Source: Desulfatiglans sp. (GTDB taxonomy: Bacteria; Desulfobacterota; DSM-4660; Desulfatiglandales; HGW-15). From it: a stretch of 64,000 nt of DNA. The first letter of the stretch is position 1. Every line of letters begins with the position of its first letter. The position numbers were made by a program, and so were the translations under genes. The notes below the pieces were generated by a model. The model was not told the origin of the DNA. It saw nothing but the letters and a program-made list of their open reading frames with translations, and did no database searches. Of this stretch, positions 60,883-64,000 are shown piece after piece. The DNA lies in assembly GCA_012513605.1 (NCBI GenBank), contig JAAZBV010000085.1:1-64000 (forward strand), given 5' to 3'.

Positions 60883-61605
60883 ATGGATTACAGGTTAAAA
60901 CGATATCAAAAGGAATTCCCATTCAGCTATGCGGAGGGGGTCTATAGCTGTATAGAGCTGCTTGATGCACATCCCGAACATGCGACCCGTGTTTTATTAT
61001 CATCATCTGGAGAAAGGAACAGCGGGGTCACACAGATAATCAAGATCTGCAGGAATCATTCTATACCCTTTGAGATCAATGACAGGCTTATAGAGAGGAT
61101 CTGCCGTAATGGAAAACATCTTGCAGTAGGTGTATTTAACAAATACCTCTCTACTATTGAACCTGATAAAAACCACATGGTGCTTGTAAACCCCTCTGAC
61201 ATGGGTAACACAGGCACCATTGCCAGAACAATGGTCGGCTTCGGGATGGTTAACCTGGCATTGATAAGGCCTGCCCTTGATTATTTTGATCCAAAGGTCA
61301 TACGCGCCTCAATGGGTTCAATTTTACGCCTCAATATTGCCTATTTTGATACCCTTCAGGATTACCAAAAGGCATTCAATAATAATCTCTACCTTTTCAG
61401 GACAGGTGAAAAGAGCAGCATCAGGGAGGCCAGCTTTATCTGGCCCTATAGCCTTGTATTCGGGAATGAAAGCTCAGGCCTGCCTGATGATATTGATGTA
61501 CAGGGAACAACCATATCTATCCCGCAGGATAATAGAATAGATTCGCTTAATCTTTCTGTTGCAGCGGGTATTGCCCTTTATGAGAGTTGTAGAGAGGGAT
61601 TTTAA
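60883..61605 (+). CDS. TrmH/SpoU-family RNA methyltransferase
   Basis: 240 residues. SPOUT knot motifs: NPSDMGNTGTIARTMVGFGM (motif 1), LVFGNESSGLP (motif 2) and SIPQDNRIDSLNLSVAAGIALYE (motif 3), which together bind S-adenosylmethionine. The N-terminal ~80 residues form a small substrate-binding part. It 2'-O-methylates a tRNA or rRNA nucleotide; which one is not predictable. It follows the HD-GYP gene by 53 bases without a clear terminator. Confidence 0.9.
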   Translation: MDYRLKRYQKEFPFSYAEGVYSCIELLDAHPEHATRVLLSSSGERNSGVTQIIKICRNHSIPFEINDRLIERICRNGKHLAVGVFNKYLSTIEPDKNHMVLVNPSDMGNTGTIARTMVGFGMVNLALIRPALDYFDPKVIRASMGSILRLNIAYFDTLQDYQKAFNNNLYLFRTGEKSSIREASFIWPYSLVFGNESSGLPDDIDVQGTTISIPQDNRIDSLNLSVAAGIALYESCREGF

Positions 61606-61706
61606 AAGGGTTTAAACCATTTTGTTCCTACTTCCATAAATACGGCTTAAAAAATGGTGCTATAAGGCCCATATATATGTTTTTAAAAAATGAAAGGTTT
61701 TATCTT

Positions 61707-63005
61707 ATGGTCGAAATGACAAGGATAGGTACAGGCGTAAATCAGCTTGACAGGATTTTGGGCGGCCTGTTTGTTGGCGATAATGTGGTGTGGTATGATG
61801 ATGCAGGAAGCCTTGCATATGCATTCTGCCTCCATTTCATGAAGGAATCTGAATCACAGGATAAATATATAATATATGTAAGCTTTGACAGGTCTCCCAA
61901 AAATCTTCTCGATAAACTTGATACCCTGGCTGACTATGAAAAACTTACCATACTGGACTGCTTTACCCATGGGAAGGGTGAGGGCTCTGAGGTTTTTTTA
62001 CGATTCTATAAAGAAAATATGCCTGAGGTTAAGTGCAGGATCATCCCGGTAAAAGCACCTAAAAAGGTGGAAGAGGTAATGAATGCCTTTTATGGCATAC
62101 ATGCAGAGATGATAGGCGATGTGCGCTTTATGTTTGAGAGCATAACAGGGATGCAGGAGCTCTGGGGTGGAGAAGATTCAATACTCACCTTTTATTCCCA
62201 TTCATGCCCGAGATTATATGAACTGAATACAATAGCATACTGGATCATGGAAAAGGAGGCCCATTCCCCGCGCCTAAGGGCCAGCATAAATCAGATAGCG
62301 CAGGTAGCGATTGATCTTTCAGTAAAAAGGGGTAAGACATCACTGACTGTCCTTAAGGCAGAAAAGAGGGATTCAAGCACACTCAACAGGCCCTATGGCT
62401 ACTGGACAAGAGATTTAAATATCCTGTTTGATTCTGAAAAAAGACCGACTGCCAGTATTGATATGGGGATGAGGCTCAAGGAACTCAGGATTAAGCGCGG
62501 ATTATCCCAGACTGAACTGGCAAAACTAATTGGTGTTACACCCAGCACTATTTCGCAGATAGAAAGCAACCTCATATACCCCTCTGTGCCGGCGTTATTA
62601 AAAATGGCAGAAATGCTTAACATTGATGTCAGCGCATTTTTTCAGGGAGGAGGTGAAGGCAGGCCTAAAAATGTCTTCACCAGCTCTGATGCATCCGATA
62701 TAAGGTTTGGTGAACTCGCTGAAAATATTATATCAGGGAAGCTCCTCACGCCCCTTGATTTTTATGCAAAGGCTGAGCCTTACATTATTGAGATAGGGCC
62801 AGGAAAAAATTTCCCTGGCCATTTTTTTATTCATAAGGGTGATGAGATAGGTTATCTAATATCTGGAGAGCTACAGATGAACCTGGATAAAACCTCATGT
62901 ACTGCACGTGCAGGTGATCTTATATACCTGGCAAATGATATCCCTGCAAGCTGGAAAAACACAGGCCCAGAGGTGGCAAGGCTTCTCTGGGTTAAGATAA
63001 TATAA
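61707..63005 (+). CDS. KaiC-like domain - XRE HTH - cupin regulator
   Basis: 432 residues, three domains. Residues ~1-245: a RecA/KaiC-like domain (IGTGVNQLDRILGGLFVGDNVVWYDDAGS, in pieces) in which the Walker A GxxGxGKS is replaced by DDAGS, so ATP binding is doubtful. Residues 253-312: XRE helix-turn-helix (LKELRIKRGLSQTELAKLIGVTPSTISQIESN). Residues ~345-432: cupin_2 domain (FPGHFFIHKGDEIGYLISGE; then LANDIPASWKN). The cupin may bind a small ligand. Start at ATG 61707, with GAAAGG about 10 bases upstream; a 10-residue longer form is possible. The glutamate synthase-like gene is convergent, eight bases away. Confidence 0.85.
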   Translation: MVEMTRIGTGVNQLDRILGGLFVGDNVVWYDDAGSLAYAFCLHFMKESESQDKYIIYVSFDRSPKNLLDKLDTLADYEKLTILDCFTHGKGEGSEVFLRFYKENMPEVKCRIIPVKAPKKVEEVMNAFYGIHAEMIGDVRFMFESITGMQELWGGEDSILTFYSHSCPRLYELNTIAYWIMEKEAHSPRLRASINQIAQVAIDLSVKRGKTSLTVLKAEKRDSSTLNRPYGYWTRDLNILFDSEKRPTASIDMGMRLKELRIKRGLSQTELAKLIGVTPSTISQIESNLIYPSVPALLKMAEMLNIDVSAFFQGGGEGRPKNVFTSSDASDIRFGELAENIISGKLLTPLDFYAKAEPYIIEIGPGKNFPGHFFIHKGDEIGYLISGELQMNLDKTSCTARAGDLIYLANDIPASWKNTGPEVARLLWVKII

Positions 63006-63012
63006 TTTAGTG

Positions 63013-64000
63013 TCAGCCCAGAAGAATCTTTTTTGCTGTCTCATCGTTGATATCTGAAACATGAGGAATCCCTGTTTCCCTCTCAGTCTCCCTGTTTGCA
63101 GAAAAGAGATCTTCCCTGCTTATTCTATCCAGTGAGAATTTCCTGGCGCCGGCCATGAGCTGCTGTAACCCGCATGAAAGTTTGTCGGCAAGGGTGTAGA
63201 AGGCAATTGCGCCATACGGGATATTCTTCATCTCCTTTTTACCCACCTTGTTCATGACATCAAAATAGGAGGCGAATATCTCTTCTGCCTTTTCTCCTAT
63301 GCTGCTGACTGTTCTGGGCAGGCTATCCCAGTTGCCGTTTAATGCCTCTTTTTTTGCAGGCACAAGGGCGCCCTCAATATTGGAGCCTACAAAACCCGGT
63401 ATCATGACTGCCCTACCCATGCAGACCATTTTTGTGTATGGAGCGCCAAGGGCCAGGGCCTTGAATATGCTGTCTTCAAGCGCAAAACCACCGGCAAAAG
63501 ACATATCAACAACCTTTTCACCCTTTGCTGCAAGTAAACTTGCATATTCATATGCCTTTGCATGCAGGAATATGGAGGGGACACCCCAGCTCTGCATCAT
63601 ATTCCACGGGCTCATGCCTGTACCGCCGCCTGAGCCGTCAATGGTTAAGAGATCACACTTTGCATCACTGGCAAACTTTATTGCCATCGCAAGCTCTTCC
63701 ATGCCGTATGAACCGGTCTTAAGGGTGATTCTCTTAAAACCAATGCTTCTCAGGTAATCGACAGAATCCATAAAATCCTTTCTTACCTGATCTGCTGTAT
63801 CAAGGTTTGTACCGCCAAGCCTGCTGTGACGGGCAAAGGATTTTATTGAACCCTCTTTGAATGCCTGTTGTACCTCAGGCCTTGACGGGTCAGGATCAAC
63901 TACATAACCACGATCCTTCAGGAACAGGGCATATTCAAGGCTTGTTACCTGGATCTCCCCGCCTATACATTTTGCACCCTGGCCCCATTTAAGTTCTATT
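63013..64000 (-). CDS. Glutamate synthase-type FMN domain protein, 5' end cut by window
   Basis: The frame is open from the window end to stop at 63013, ~328 residues. At the upstream end IELKWGQGAKCIGG matches the ExKxGQGAKxGxGG motif of the FMN-binding domain of GltB; later LTIDGSGGGTGMSPWNMMQSWGVPS and MVCMGRAVMIPGF follow the same barrel, and NIPYGAIAFYTLADKLSCGLQQLMAGARKF (all in pieces) ends it. This is the archaeal/Desulfobacterota-style stand-alone form. It would use glutamine-derived ammonia with 2-oxoglutarate, or related chemistry. The Cys cluster for the 3Fe-4S centre is not obvious in the visible part. Confidence 0.85.
   Translation of the reverse strand, partial: IELKWGQGAKCIGGEIQVTSLEYALFLKDRGYVVDPDPSRPEVQQAFKEGSIKSFARHSRLGGTNLDTADQVRKDFMDSVDYLRSIGFKRITLKTGSYGMEELAMAIKFASDAKCDLLTIDGSGGGTGMSPWNMMQSWGVPSIFLHAKAYEYASLLAAKGEKVVDMSFAGGFALEDSIFKALALGAPYTKMVCMGRAVMIPGFVGSNIEGALVPAKKEALNGNWDSLPRTVSSIGEKAEEIFASYFDVMNKVGKKEMKNIPYGAIAFYTLADKLSCGLQQLMAGARKFSLDRISREDLFSANRETERETGIPHVSDINDETAKKILLG

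Noticed and set aside
64000-64000. Replication origin or rRNA signals in the window
   Set aside because: Looked for DnaA-box clusters, dnaA/dnaN and rRNA sequence; nothing convincing was seen by eye anywhere in the window.

Overview
The window reads as chromosome from a Gram-negative, probably anaerobic bacterium of the Desulfobacterota (old Deltaproteobacteria) type. This is inference from several things together: periplasmic and outer-membrane genes (LolA, TolC-type lipoprotein, many lipoproteins), RNase J next to FtsK, a complete Bat (MoxR/DUF58/BatA-E) cluster, a KaiC-like/XRE/cupin regulator, an FMN-type glutamate synthase domain, moderate AT content, and many intergenic fold-back repeats. 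No rRNA is present; one tRNA-Ser(UGA) is.

Layout. 1-4.5 kb: the tail of a SnoaL-like gene, then an AT-rich three-gene island at 596-4511: a PD-(D/E)XK nuclease fused to a DUF2075 SF1 helicase, a PIN-GNAT-PUA/EVE-like fusion, and an ASCH-domain protein. This looks like an unassigned defence or nucleic-acid-modification-sensing module and is the best candidate for an undescribed system. 4.8-11.1 kb: an accessory stretch of small exported genes (NERD, VOC, nitroreductase, SnoaL lipoprotein, an exported domain like the SAM-hydrolase C-terminal domain, DUF3795, a TPR protein) with decaying copies and broken genes (ICMT-type methyltransferase, a second NERD, an alpha/beta hydrolase) and repeated intergenic modules. 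11.2-12.5 kb: stress genes (GlsB-type protein, HtpX). 12.9-18.9 kb: a tightly overlapping MacAB-TolC-like efflux operon whose adaptor carries four perfect EF-hand loops. 19-22.1 kb: MFS transporter, Yip1, SDR and a DUF2007 protein.

22.1-32.7 kb: the Bat operon (MoxR ATPase, DUF58, a SurA-like TPR protein without PPIase domain, a BatD-like lipoprotein, BatA, BatB, BatC, BatD, BatE), led by a promoter and an attenuator-like hairpin and carrying a palindromic element inside batC. 32.9-38.8 kb: tRNA-Ser, a frameshifted remnant, a SYLF-domain protein, a candidate small RNA (consensus promoter followed by a strong terminator), a MarR-MATE pair with a 14-bp palindromic operator candidate, and an internally deleted IS1634-like element with perfect 18-bp ends. 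38.9-47.1 kb, minus strand: a housekeeping block rnj-ftsK-lolA-HAD-miaA-(FlgT-like)-pgsA. 47.3-51.2 kb: ssb, tatA, a hybrid histidine kinase and a Phd/VapC toxin-antitoxin pair.

51.5-57.3 kb: an alpha-2-macroglobulin-like gene that stops early, with a detached C-terminal piece on the far side of a BRO-type gene and a DinD-like fragment; then an orphan partner gene with the last 29 codons of a nucleotidyltransferase. 58-64 kb: rnd (RNase D), a double-receiver HD-GYP phosphodiesterase, a SpoU-type RNA methyltransferase, the KaiC-like/XRE/cupin regulator and a glutamate synthase domain protein cut by the window edge. All calls come from reading translated motifs; no database search was possible.
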